Below, piece after piece: positions 42,554-50,591 of a DNA stretch of 64,000 nt (the first letter of the stretch is position 1; the number at the start of each line of letters is the position of its first letter). The stretch is from JAUNBN01 sp036645935. Its GTDB lineage: Bacteria; Bacillota; Clostridia; Oscillospirales; Ruminococcaceae. The position numbers and the translations under genes are program-made. Where the stretch lies: NCBI GenBank assembly GCA_036645935.1, contig JAVXNE010000003.1, positions 62,001 to 126,000 of the forward strand. The letters run 5' to 3'. The notes below the pieces were generated by a model. The model searched no databases. It worked only from the letters and a program-made list of their open reading frames with translations, and was not told where the DNA came from.

Positions 42554-43729
42554 TCAATCAGCAGTCGATTTCAAAAGAAATTCACGGGCAACAACGGCGA
42601 AAGCTGCGGCCATGTATGGCAGCGCACGCTCATCAAAACGCACGTGAGGGTTGTGCAGGCCATAGGTGAATCCGTCTGCGGGCATACCCATTCCAACATG
42701 GAACATAACCGACGGCGCACATTCGCCGTAATACGCAAAATCATCTGAGCCTTTTACCATTAAATTGCGTTCAAATACCCTATCCCTGCCCGCTACGAGA
42801 GCGAGCCATTCCACAGTGTCTGCCGTTAGTGCACAATCGTTAAAGGTGCATGGAGTGCTCGATGTGAAGCGCAGATCGGCATTGGCACGGCAGAGTGAGG
42901 CGGTTTCACGTGCAATTTCAAACAGCCGACGCTTTGCAGTTGCTCTGGCTTCGGGGTCAAACGCACGTATAGTGCCCGAAAGCCTCGCAATTGAAGGTAT
43001 TATATTGGGGGCATCTCCCGAATTGAAGCTGCCAAAGGTGATTATGACAGGTGTCAGTGCATTTATCTCGCGTGAAGAGATCATCTGTGCAGCATCGACT
43101 ATTTTGGCTGCGGCATAGAGCGGATCAATCCCATTTTCGGGCGCGGAGCCGTGGGAGCTCTCGCCTGTGACCACAATCTCAAACATGTCACTTGATGACA
43201 GGTAAGTTCCTGAAAGCACATTGAAAACACCTGCCGGAAGCGGCAGATTGGTATGCAGCCCAATCGCGGCATCCATACCCTTCATCGCTCCCGCCGCTAT
43301 CATTGCAATTGCGCCATTCATGCGCTCCTCATCGGGCTGGAAGCAGAGACGCACCGTTCCGTGCAGCTCTCTCTCGTTTTCTTTGAGAATTTTTGCACAT
43401 GCAAGCAGCGACGCCGTGTGGATATCATGGCCGCAAGAATGAGATGCACCTGTCACGCTGGCAAACGACTCACCGCTCTGCTCGACATGGGGCAGCGCGT
43501 CGGTATCCGCGCGCAGCAGCACCGATTTACCATCACCGCAGCCGATGTCTGCAAGCACACCTCCCTCGCATGGTTGCGAAAATTCGCAACCCATTGCTGT
43601 AAGCTTGTCCTCAATATACGCTGTAGTTATCGGCAGGTACGAACCCGTCTCCGCATGTGCATGCAGATATCTTCGCATTTCGACAATTTCTCGGATTAGA
43701 GCAAACGCTCGCTCGGTATATCTATCCAT
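42554..43729 (-). CDS. M20-family amidohydrolase (IAA-amino-acid hydrolase / aminoacylase-like)
   Basis: 391 residues over the full family length. Metal and catalytic motifs: LRADTDALP (about 70), GASHSCGHDIHTAS (His-Gly-His-Asp), QPDEERMNG (Glu pair) and a late HNPHVRFDE with the last metal His; the dimerisation domain lies between. It hydrolyses N-acyl amino acids or small amides in the cytoplasm; the exact substrate is open. The start is overlapped by 8 bases by the permease gene, so the two are coupled. Confidence 0.88.
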   Translation of the reverse strand: MDRYTERAFALIREIVEMRRYLHAHAETGSYLPITTAYIEDKLTAMGCEFSQPCEGGVLADIGCGDGKSVLLRADTDALPHVEQSGESFASVTGASHSCGHDIHTASLLACAKILKENERELHGTVRLCFQPDEERMNGAIAMIAAGAMKGMDAAIGLHTNLPLPAGVFNVLSGTYLSSSDMFEIVVTGESSHGSAPENGIDPLYAAAKIVDAAQMISSREINALTPVIITFGSFNSGDAPNIIPSIARLSGTIRAFDPEARATAKRRLFEIARETASLCRANADLRFTSSTPCTFNDCALTADTVEWLALVAGRDRVFERNLMVKGSDDFAYYGECAPSVMFHVGMGMPADGFTYGLHNPHVRFDERALPYMAAAFAVVAREFLLKSTAD

Positions 43730-44819
43730 TTAAATTCTCCTTCTTTTCTCGTGCGTCCAGTGCCCGTGCAGCGACTGCATAACTCACCGCCGTCAGCGGA
43801 ACTCCGACAAAAACTCCCAATACACCCCCGACACCGATTCCGAGAGTGATCCCGATAAACACAAAAAATCCATCGAGGCCTATCGCCTCTCCCACAACTT
43901 TGGGATATATCACCGCGCCCTCAAACTGTTGGAGCGCAATCAGAAAGACGAGAAATATCGCAGATTGTAGTGGGCTTTCAAAAAGCAACAGCAACGCCGA
44001 TGGCACTGCCCCGACATATGCACCGACAATGGGAATGAGTGCCGTCACGGCGATTAACACGCTTATGAGCAGCGCATATGGGAGACGTATTATTGCCATT
44101 CCCGCAAAGCAGAGCGCGCCGAGAATCACCGCTTCGACAAGTTGTCCCGCAATAAAACGCTCAAAGGTCTCCGCGGCATATGTCGTGTATTTGTACAGTG
44201 TATCGCAAACCTTTGATTTTGTAAATGTCGCTCGGATTCTTCGTGCAACTGACAGAAGTTTTGCTTTTTCGAGCAATGCAAACGCCGAAAACACAACAGC
44301 GAAAAACAGCTGAGCTATCCACCTTATTGCGTCGCCTAGCGTCACTGCAATCGCACCAATCGAGCCTCCGAGATCGGAAAGCGCACCTGAGCCGAGAAGC
44401 AATCCCGACCATTCGGGACATTTGAGTCCAAGAGATGTGCAAAGCTCCTCAAGTTTTTCATAGACCTCTGCTGCATAAGATGGCAACCTGCGTGCCAGCG
44501 CGCTGACGCTTCTCGCAAGTGTCGGAAGAAGTGTCCACAGCATGAGACCGACAACAAGAGCGAGGCAGACGTAAGCGAGCGCTACCGACAGCACACGACG
44601 CGCACGCGCGTTTTTTATATTATTTAGAGCAGACCTCTCAAATGTCTTTACGAGTCCGTCAAGCGCAAGAGCGAGCACCCCTCCAATTAACAGTGGTTTT
44701 ACTATCTCGATTGCGCGGGAGAGATATCGCATTGCAAATTCAATATTGAGCGCTATACACAGTATCGCCGCCGCGTATGTGATAAGCATCAGGTTCTCTT
44801 TAAACACCCCGCGTTTCAC
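43722..44819 (-). CDS. AI-2E family transporter (YtvI/PerM-type)
   Basis: 365 residues, GTG start behind AAAGGAGTGAAG. Eight predicted membrane helices with the family's long amphipathic centre and the C-terminal helix pair containing ALIPIVGAYVGAVPSALL and GVFVGVPLTAV, typical of the AI-2E/UPF0118 family. Members export AI-2 or act as Na+/H+ antiporters, so the substrate is not certain. Coupled to the M20 gene. Confidence 0.88.
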   Translation of the reverse strand: MKRGVFKENLMLITYAAAILCIALNIEFAMRYLSRAIEIVKPLLIGGVLALALDGLVKTFERSALNNIKNARARRVLSVALAYVCLALVVGLMLWTLLPTLARSVSALARRLPSYAAEVYEKLEELCTSLGLKCPEWSGLLLGSGALSDLGGSIGAIAVTLGDAIRWIAQLFFAVVFSAFALLEKAKLLSVARRIRATFTKSKVCDTLYKYTTYAAETFERFIAGQLVEAVILGALCFAGMAIIRLPYALLISVLIAVTALIPIVGAYVGAVPSALLLLFESPLQSAIFLVFLIALQQFEGAVIYPKVVGEAIGLDGFFVFIGITLGIGVGGVLGVFVGVPLTAVSYAVAARALDAREKKENLNG

Positions 44820-44984
44820 AACTTCACTCCTTTCATCATCTGATTATTATTCACACGTGTATACTCAATAATCCGTGCATCTTACGTGAGGTTCGATCAA
44901 AAGCGCTCTTCCTTTACCTGAATGAAAGAACGCTCGGCATCGTTGTCTATTTGAAAATTAGATGTTTTTAGCGGCTGTTTGTGT

Positions 44985-44990
44985 TATAAT
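44985..44990 (+). promoter_or_regulatory. Extended -10 promoter element of rnpB
   Basis: TGTTATAAT with TATAAT at 44985-44990 ends 6 bases before the first RNase P RNA base. No good -35 is seen at 17 bases, which fits an extended -10 promoter. Confidence 0.65.
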
Positions 44991-44996
44991 TCAAGT

Positions 44997-45330
44997 GCGA
45001 GCAGGCCGGATGGCAGCACATCGCAAGATGTGAGGAAAGTCCGAGCTCCGCAGGGCAAAATAGCTGTTAATGACAGCCGAGGGCGACCTTAGGGATAGTG
45101 CAACAGAGATATACCGCCCGCTTAACGGCGGGTAAGGATGGAAAGGTGAGGTAAGAGCTCACCGGCGCACAGGCGACTGTGCGGCCATGTAAACCCTATT
45201 TGGAGCAACACCGATTTCGGGACGTTTGAGCTTGCCCGGCGAGCCCCGAGGCGTGGCGTGAGCTGTGTGGTGACACGCAGCCAAGATAGATTGTCATTCA
45301 AGACAGAACTCGGCTTATAGACCTGGTCGC
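44997..45330 (+). ncRNA. rnpB: RNase P RNA, bacterial class A
   Basis: About 334 bases. Conserved landmarks are GAGGAAAGTCCGAGCTC near the 5' end (CR-I), ACAGAGATA in the centre and AGACAGAACTCGGCTTA near the 3' end (CR-V). The 5' GCGA and 3' TCGC form P1. The catalytic RNA of RNase P cleaves 5' leaders from tRNA precursors. It is a stand-alone gene with its own promoter and terminator. Confidence 0.95.
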
Positions 45331-45332
45331 AA

Positions 45333-45371
45333 CACGAGAGCTTCGGCGTTTAATGCGCCGAAGCTCTCGTG
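45333..45371. terminator. Terminator of rnpB
   Basis: CACGAGAGCTTCGGCG and CGCCGAAGCTCTCGTG make a perfect 16-bp stem with a 7-base loop, followed by TATAATTTC. It may also end the bofA-like transcript from the other strand. Confidence 0.85.
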
Positions 45372-45378
45372 TATAATT

Positions 45379-45636
45379 TCAGTGATTTGTCATGAGCCTC
45401 ACGGCGAGCAGTAAAACCGTTCCGGGGACGCCAAGCACGACTGACGTCGCAGCCGTTACATAGTTTATCGGAATTGCAAATCCCGTGAAACTTGCAAGCG
45501 CATTAACACATGCAAGTGACGTCAGCCCTGCGAGTGCGGGGAAAAAGCCTCCCGCAAACGGTCGTTTCTGTCTGCTTGCCGCCCTGACAACTACTGCAAA
45601 TGCAACAGCAAAAAGCGCAATGAGCAAATACCGCAT
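45379..45636 (-). CDS. bofA: BofA-like membrane protein
   Basis: 85 residues from ATG 45636 (GGGAG upstream); a longer frame to 45738 lacks a ribosome site. Two hydrophobic helices frame the region LACVNALASFTGFAIPINYV and the end GVPGTVLLLAVRLM. The order N.L...GF.IPIN......LG.PG...L matches BofA, the inhibitor that holds the SpoIVFB protease in check during sigma-K activation in sporulation. It lies after secG, a frequent position for it in Clostridia. Identification rests on these short motifs. Confidence 0.75.
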   Translation of the reverse strand: MRYLLIALFAVAFAVVVRAASRQKRPFAGGFFPALAGLTSLACVNALASFTGFAIPINYVTAATSVVLGVPGTVLLLAVRLMTNH

Positions 45637-45760
45637 GTCCGCTCTCCCAATACACATATTCCTTATATGTATATTGGGAGTAATCATAAAAATACATGAT
45701 ATTGAAAATTTGGGGATGATGAATACGCATCTAAACACCTAATCTGTATTTTGGTGAATA

Positions 45761-45803
45761 AAAACAAAAAAGAGCCTGACACAACGGCGCTGTGTCAGGC
45801 TCT
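45761..45803 (-). terminator. Terminator of secG
   Basis: AGAGCCTGACACA and TGTGTCAGGCTCT (45771-45783 / 45791-45803) pair perfectly; on the minus strand the stem is followed by TTTTTTGTTTTT. Confidence 0.88.
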
Positions 45804-45845
45804 TTGAATGCTCTGCTACGTGAAATAACAAATCTGTGGCAATGG

Positions 45846-46100
45846 TTATTTGGATGTCGCGAGAGAGATAATGTTGACCGCCAAAGTCACGACAAAAAGC
45901 ACAACTGCAAGCACTTTTGTTATCGTAGCAAGCTTGGCGTCGATATCCTTTGTTCTGCCCTTGACGGACGCGTTTCCCTCGCCGCCCATTATAACTCCTG
46001 ACATTCCGCTGCCGCGTCCACTTTGCAGCGAAACAGCAACAATTATCAGTATGCACGAGAGCAGCAATACCACTCCCGAAACTATCTCAATTACCCTCAT
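45846..46100 (-). CDS. secG: Preprotein translocase subunit SecG
   Basis: 84 residues, two membrane helices (about 5-22 and 58-80) joined by the Gly/Ser-rich loop SLQSGRGSGMSGVIMGG, the SecG hallmark. It assists SecYE-SecA translocation. It begins about 100 bases after the parC stop and ends at a strong terminator. Confidence 0.9.
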   Translation of the reverse strand: MRVIEIVSGVVLLLSCILIIVAVSLQSGRGSGMSGVIMGGEGNASVKGRTKDIDAKLATITKVLAVVLFVVTLAVNIISLATSK

Positions 46101-46196
46101 TTAATTCACCCTCCGATACGAATGCAACAGCAGAATGATACCATAATTCGGTGCAAATTGCAACACTTAACTTAAAGCTTAAAAGATTGACCTCAC

Positions 46197-48434
46197 TTAC
46201 AGTGTCAGCTGCTCTGCGGTGTCGTCTTCACGAACAATAGCACCTGCCGCCGGCAGGTTTCGCGTACGGTAGCGCCGTGCGTCGACAAGCTCAAGCTCGC
46301 TTGCCGAAACCACGCGAGTCACCTCCGCGCCTTTTTTGAGCGTCATCACCTGAACTCCCAGTGTGTCCCTGACCTGCTTTGCGGGCAGCAGTGCGCTGTT
46401 CACGAGCAACATGCGCCCATTGCTCGCATAGAGCGCGAACTCGCGCTCCTCTTCGCAGGCGTATGCCGCAATCAGACCGCTTTTGAGACTGAAAGCATTT
46501 GTGAGTTTTTTACGGTTGAGCTTTGTCTCATAACATGCAAGCGGAACCTTGGCCGCCTTGCCATTTGAATAAAAGAACAACATGTGTCCCGAGAAGTCAT
46601 CGGTCATTGCAAACGCAATCGGGATTTCTCCCTCACTCATATCGAGCCGAGCAGCGACAAAATCCCCGATTACGCTCGCCTTGCCGTCGTCAAAGTCGGC
46701 GGCACGGCATTTATATACCTCTCCCTCGCTTGTGAAAAACAACAATTGGGTGTCATTTTTACATTCGGCTGTAAACACAATCCGATCGCCGTCCTTGAGT
46801 AGCTGCTCACCGCTCATGCGCAGGGACTGCGGGGTTATTTTCTTGAAATATCCATCATTAGTGTAAAAGATTGTGACGGGATAGTCGGGAAGTTTTTCGG
46901 CCTCCTCCTCATATAACTCGGCAGTCTCGTAGAGAATCTTTGTGCGTCTCGGCTGTGAGTATTGTCTCGCAACCTCAGCTTGTTCTGTCATGATGATGCG
47001 GTCGATAAGACGGCTGCTCTCCAGGGTTTCACGTAGCGCCGCAATCTCATCCCTGAGTTTGCCCGATTCGGATATTCGATCAAGTATGTATTCTCGGTTG
47101 AGATGTCTCAGCTTAATCTCTGCTATGTACTCTGCTTGAATCTCGTCGATTGCAAAGCCAATCATAAGATTTGGAACAACCTCGCGTTCGGCTTCAGTCT
47201 CGCGAACTATTTTTATTGCCCTGTCAATATCGAGCAGAATTTTCTCAAGACCCTCGAGCAGATGCAGTCTTGCCTCCTTGCCTGCGAGGTCATACGCCGT
47301 GCGTCGGCGCACGCAGCCTCTGCGAAACTCTATCCACTCTGTCAAAATCTCACGCACACCGACAAGTCTCGGCGCACCTTTAATAAGTACCGTGAAATTG
47401 CACGCAAAGCTGTCTTCAAGCGGCGTTATAAAAAATAGCTTTTGCATCAGTTTTTCAGGATCAACGCCGCGCTTGAGGTCGAGCGAGAGGCGCAGTCCTC
47501 GCAAATCGGTCTCATCGCGCATATCGGCAAGCTCGCGTATCTTTCCGCTTTTTACATGCTCCGCAATCTTGTCCATTATCGCCTCGATTGTAGTCGACGG
47601 CGGTATTTCCGTTATTTCAAGGCTGCCGCGTTCTTTGGCATACTCGTATTTTGCACGAACCCTGATAGCGCCGCGCCCCGTCTCGTAGACGCTGCGCATC
47701 GCATCCTCATCGTAAAACATCAGTCCGCCTCCCGGAAAATCGGGTGCGAGTAATGTCGATGCTATGTCGTGATCGGGATTTTTCAGCATCGCGACTGTTG
47801 TCTCACACACCTCTGCGAGATTGAAAGGACAAATCGCGCTCGCCATGCCGACAGCTATTCCAATATTTGAATTGACTAAAATCGTCGGAAATGTCGCGGG
47901 AAGCAACGTGGGTTCGGTCGTTGTGCTGTCGTAATTCTCTGCAAAATCCACAGTGTTCTTTGCAATATCGCAAAAGAGCTGAGAACTTATATCGGCAAGC
48001 TTCACCTCGGTATAGCGCGAGGCGGCATAGGCCATATCCCGGCTGTAGCTTTTTCCGAAGTTGCCCTTTGAATCGACATATGGATGCAGCAGCGATTCAC
48101 TGCCGCGCGAGAGCCGCACCAACGTCTCATAAATAGCCTGGTCACCGTGGGGGTTGAGCTTCATGGTCTGTCCCACAACGTTTGCGGATTTTGTCCGCGC
48201 ACCGGTCAGCAACCCCATCTTGTACATGGTGTATAGGAGCTTGCGGTGGGATGGCTTGAATCCGTCTATCTCGGGCAGCGCACGCGAAACGATGACGCTC
48301 ATTGCATACGGCATGTAGTTCTCCAGCAGCGTGTCGCACACGGTGCTGTCTATAACAGCACCTGCTCCCGTTATTTCGACGTTTGAGCCGACCTTCGGCT
48401 TTTCCGTTTCTTTTTTTGATTTTCTCTTTGGCAA
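46197..48434 (-). CDS. parC: DNA topoisomerase IV subunit A (ParC/GyrA type)
   Basis: 745 residues: the breakage-reunion domain with catalytic Tyr141 in AASRYTEVKLA, followed by coiled coils and a C-terminal beta-pinwheel. It works with the ParE product encoded immediately upstream to decatenate chromosomes. It starts 19 bases after parE. In the quinolone-determining segment the sequence is NPHGDQAIYE: Gln99 and Glu103 stand where E. coli GyrA has Ser83 and Asp87. Whether this is ParC or GyrA is judged from the lone gene pair and the partner's style; gyrAB is expected elsewhere. Confidence 0.88.
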   Translation of the reverse strand: MPKRKSKKETEKPKVGSNVEITGAGAVIDSTVCDTLLENYMPYAMSVIVSRALPEIDGFKPSHRKLLYTMYKMGLLTGARTKSANVVGQTMKLNPHGDQAIYETLVRLSRGSESLLHPYVDSKGNFGKSYSRDMAYAASRYTEVKLADISSQLFCDIAKNTVDFAENYDSTTTEPTLLPATFPTILVNSNIGIAVGMASAICPFNLAEVCETTVAMLKNPDHDIASTLLAPDFPGGGLMFYDEDAMRSVYETGRGAIRVRAKYEYAKERGSLEITEIPPSTTIEAIMDKIAEHVKSGKIRELADMRDETDLRGLRLSLDLKRGVDPEKLMQKLFFITPLEDSFACNFTVLIKGAPRLVGVREILTEWIEFRRGCVRRRTAYDLAGKEARLHLLEGLEKILLDIDRAIKIVRETEAEREVVPNLMIGFAIDEIQAEYIAEIKLRHLNREYILDRISESGKLRDEIAALRETLESSRLIDRIIMTEQAEVARQYSQPRRTKILYETAELYEEEAEKLPDYPVTIFYTNDGYFKKITPQSLRMSGEQLLKDGDRIVFTAECKNDTQLLFFTSEGEVYKCRAADFDDGKASVIGDFVAARLDMSEGEIPIAFAMTDDFSGHMLFFYSNGKAAKVPLACYETKLNRKKLTNAFSLKSGLIAAYACEEEREFALYASNGRMLLVNSALLPAKQVRDTLGVQVMTLKKGAEVTRVVSASELELVDARRYRTRNLPAAGAIVREDDTAEQLTL

Positions 48435-48453
48435 AACGTTCCTCCAAATAATT

Positions 48454-50448
48454 TCAGCTTATGTCCAGCTCGTCCAGATATTCTCCGCCGTGCAAAGCTA
48501 TATATTCTTTGCGCCCTGCTAGGTTGTCGCCCAGCAGCATTTCAAACATATCGTCCGCGGCTTTTGCGTCTCCTGGAGCCACCCGTATAAGCCGACGCGA
48601 TTCAGGGTTCATTGTCGTCATCCACATCATCTCCGCTTCGTTCTCACCGAGTCCCTTTGAGCGCTGAATCGAAAATTTTTCTCCCTCCAGCCTGCCGAGA
48701 ACGTCAACTTTTTCAACCTCGGTATATGCAAAGTAAGTCTTATCCTTACAGCTTATCTCAAAAAGAGGAGACTCCGCGATATAAACGAGTCCTTTGTTGA
48801 TAAGCGTCGGTGTGAGACGGTAAAGCATCGTCAGAATCAGCGTGCGTATCTGAAAGCCGTCGACGTCGGCATCGGTACAAATTATGACCTTGCTCCATCG
48901 CAGGTTCTCTATGTTGAAATTGGACAGTTCTTTGTTTGCTTTAGACGTGACCTCAACCCCGCAACCCAAAACTTTTATGAGATCGATGATTATTTCATTT
49001 TTAAATATCCTGTCATACTCTGCCTTAAGGCAGTTGAGAATCTTGCCCCTGATCGGTATAATCGCCTGAAACTCCGAGTCGCGTCCCTGTTTGCAGGCGC
49101 CAAGCGCCGAATCTCCCTCGACTATGTATATCTCACGACGTGACAATTCTTTTGTGTGACAGTCGACAAATTTCTGAACACGATTCGTCATATCGGAGGA
49201 ATTGGAAAGCGTCTTTTTGAGGTTGAGGCGAGTCTTTTCCGCGTTCTCCCGGCTTCGCTTGTTGATTAGCACCTGATTTGCAATCCTGTCGGCGTCAATC
49301 CTATTCTCAATAAAATATATTTCCAGCGAGCGCTTGAGAAACTCTGTCATCGCCTGAGCGATAAATTTATTTGTTATAGATTTTTTTGTCTGGTTTTCAT
49401 AGCTCGTAACGCTGGAAAAAGACGAGGAGACAAGACACAGACAGTCCTCAATATCTGCAAAAGTGACTTTGCTTTCGTCACGCTTGTACAGCTTGCGGTC
49501 ACGCAACAGCGCATCTATCTGCGAAACCAATGCAGCACGCACTGCCCGTTCCGGAGATCCGCCGTGCTCGAGCCAGCTGCTGTTGTGGTAGTATTCAAGC
49601 AGTTGAACACGATTGGAAAAACAGAAGGAGTATGACATTTTCACCTTATATTCAGGCATGTCTTCACGGTCACGCCCCATCCGCTCTCCCTCAATATACT
49701 GCGGCGGAGTGAGCGCGTCCTCTCCGACGAGTTCCGACAGATAGTCGACGATGCCGTGCTCGTAATAAAACTCAGACTCGTCAAATCCGCCCTTCTCACG
49801 TTCTTTGCGGTAGACGAATGTAACGCCGGCATTCACGACGCTCTGACGCTTTAATGTGCTCTCAAAATATTCTCTGGGTATGTCTATTTCGGTGAAAACA
49901 TCGAGATCCGGACGCCACTTTATACGGCTTCCTGTCTTTTTGCAAGAGGTCGGTTCCTTTATCATCTCACCGACAGGGTTTCCCTTTTCAAACTTCACTT
50001 CGTATCTGAAACCGTCACGAAATATCTCAACATCCATGTATTCGGACGAATACTGCGTCGCGCAAAGTCCGAGGCCATTTATTCCGAGCGAGAACTCATA
50101 GGTGCTGCCCGAAAGATTGTCGTATTTTCCTCCCGCGTATAGTTCACAAAAAAGAAGTTTCCAGTTGTATTCGTTTTCTTTATTGTTGAAATCAACAGGG
50201 ATGCCACGTGCTGAGTCCTCAACCTCAATTGAGTTGTCGTAAAACTGGGTTACGGCTATGCGGTCACCGTAACCCTCGCGCGCTTCATCAAGTGAGTTCG
50301 ATATTATCTCAAAAACGCTCTGCTCGCAGCCTTCCAAACCATCCGAGCCAAAAATGACCGATGGGCGCTTGCGTACGCGATCGGCTCCTTTGAGCGTTTT
50401 AATGCTCTCATTAGTGTATTTTCTTGCTTTGTTTGCGGGTGCGTTCAA
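48454..50448 (-). CDS. parE: DNA topoisomerase IV subunit B (ParE/GyrB type)
   Basis: 664 residues. GHKL ATPase motifs ISNSLDEARE (Asn and Asp/Glu) and GINGLGLCATQ; transducer domain; TOPRIM with IVEGDSALG (Glu), IIPIRGKILN and TDADVDG. The phrase RPSVIFGSDGLEGCEQSVFE near the start is typical of clostridial ParE. It forms the heterotetramer with ParC. A GAAGGAGAT lies before the ATG, and a gene-free stretch of about 140 bases lies between it and ftsH. Confidence 0.9.
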   Translation of the reverse strand: MNAPANKARKYTNESIKTLKGADRVRKRPSVIFGSDGLEGCEQSVFEIISNSLDEAREGYGDRIAVTQFYDNSIEVEDSARGIPVDFNNKENEYNWKLLFCELYAGGKYDNLSGSTYEFSLGINGLGLCATQYSSEYMDVEIFRDGFRYEVKFEKGNPVGEMIKEPTSCKKTGSRIKWRPDLDVFTEIDIPREYFESTLKRQSVVNAGVTFVYRKEREKGGFDESEFYYEHGIVDYLSELVGEDALTPPQYIEGERMGRDREDMPEYKVKMSYSFCFSNRVQLLEYYHNSSWLEHGGSPERAVRAALVSQIDALLRDRKLYKRDESKVTFADIEDCLCLVSSSFSSVTSYENQTKKSITNKFIAQAMTEFLKRSLEIYFIENRIDADRIANQVLINKRSRENAEKTRLNLKKTLSNSSDMTNRVQKFVDCHTKELSRREIYIVEGDSALGACKQGRDSEFQAIIPIRGKILNCLKAEYDRIFKNEIIIDLIKVLGCGVEVTSKANKELSNFNIENLRWSKVIICTDADVDGFQIRTLILTMLYRLTPTLINKGLVYIAESPLFEISCKDKTYFAYTEVEKVDVLGRLEGEKFSIQRSKGLGENEAEMMWMTTMNPESRRLIRVAPGDAKAADDMFEMLLGDNLAGRKEYIALHGGEYLDELDIS

Positions 50449-50527
50449 ATCAAATCTCCTTCATGCGTACACTGTGCGGCAACGAGATAATTACGGTTCA
50501 GTATAACATATCTGAAACACAAAGAGA

Positions 50528-50563
50528 AGCGTTCCGAGACGAATAACGCCGTCGCGGAACGCT
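50528..50563 (-). terminator. Terminator after ftsH
   Basis: AGCGTTCCG.GACG (50528-50541) pairs with CGTCGCGGAACGCT (50550-50563), followed on the minus strand by TTCTCTTTGTGTTT. It ends the rnj-to-ftsH gene block. Confidence 0.65.
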
Positions 50564-50591
50564 ATACTTTGTGTTTTGAAATATCACTTGT

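Noticed and set aside
42228..42647. 139-residue plus-strand open frame before and inside the M20 gene
   Set aside because: Cys/His-rich composition, no ribosome site, and its end overlaps the M20 coding sequence.
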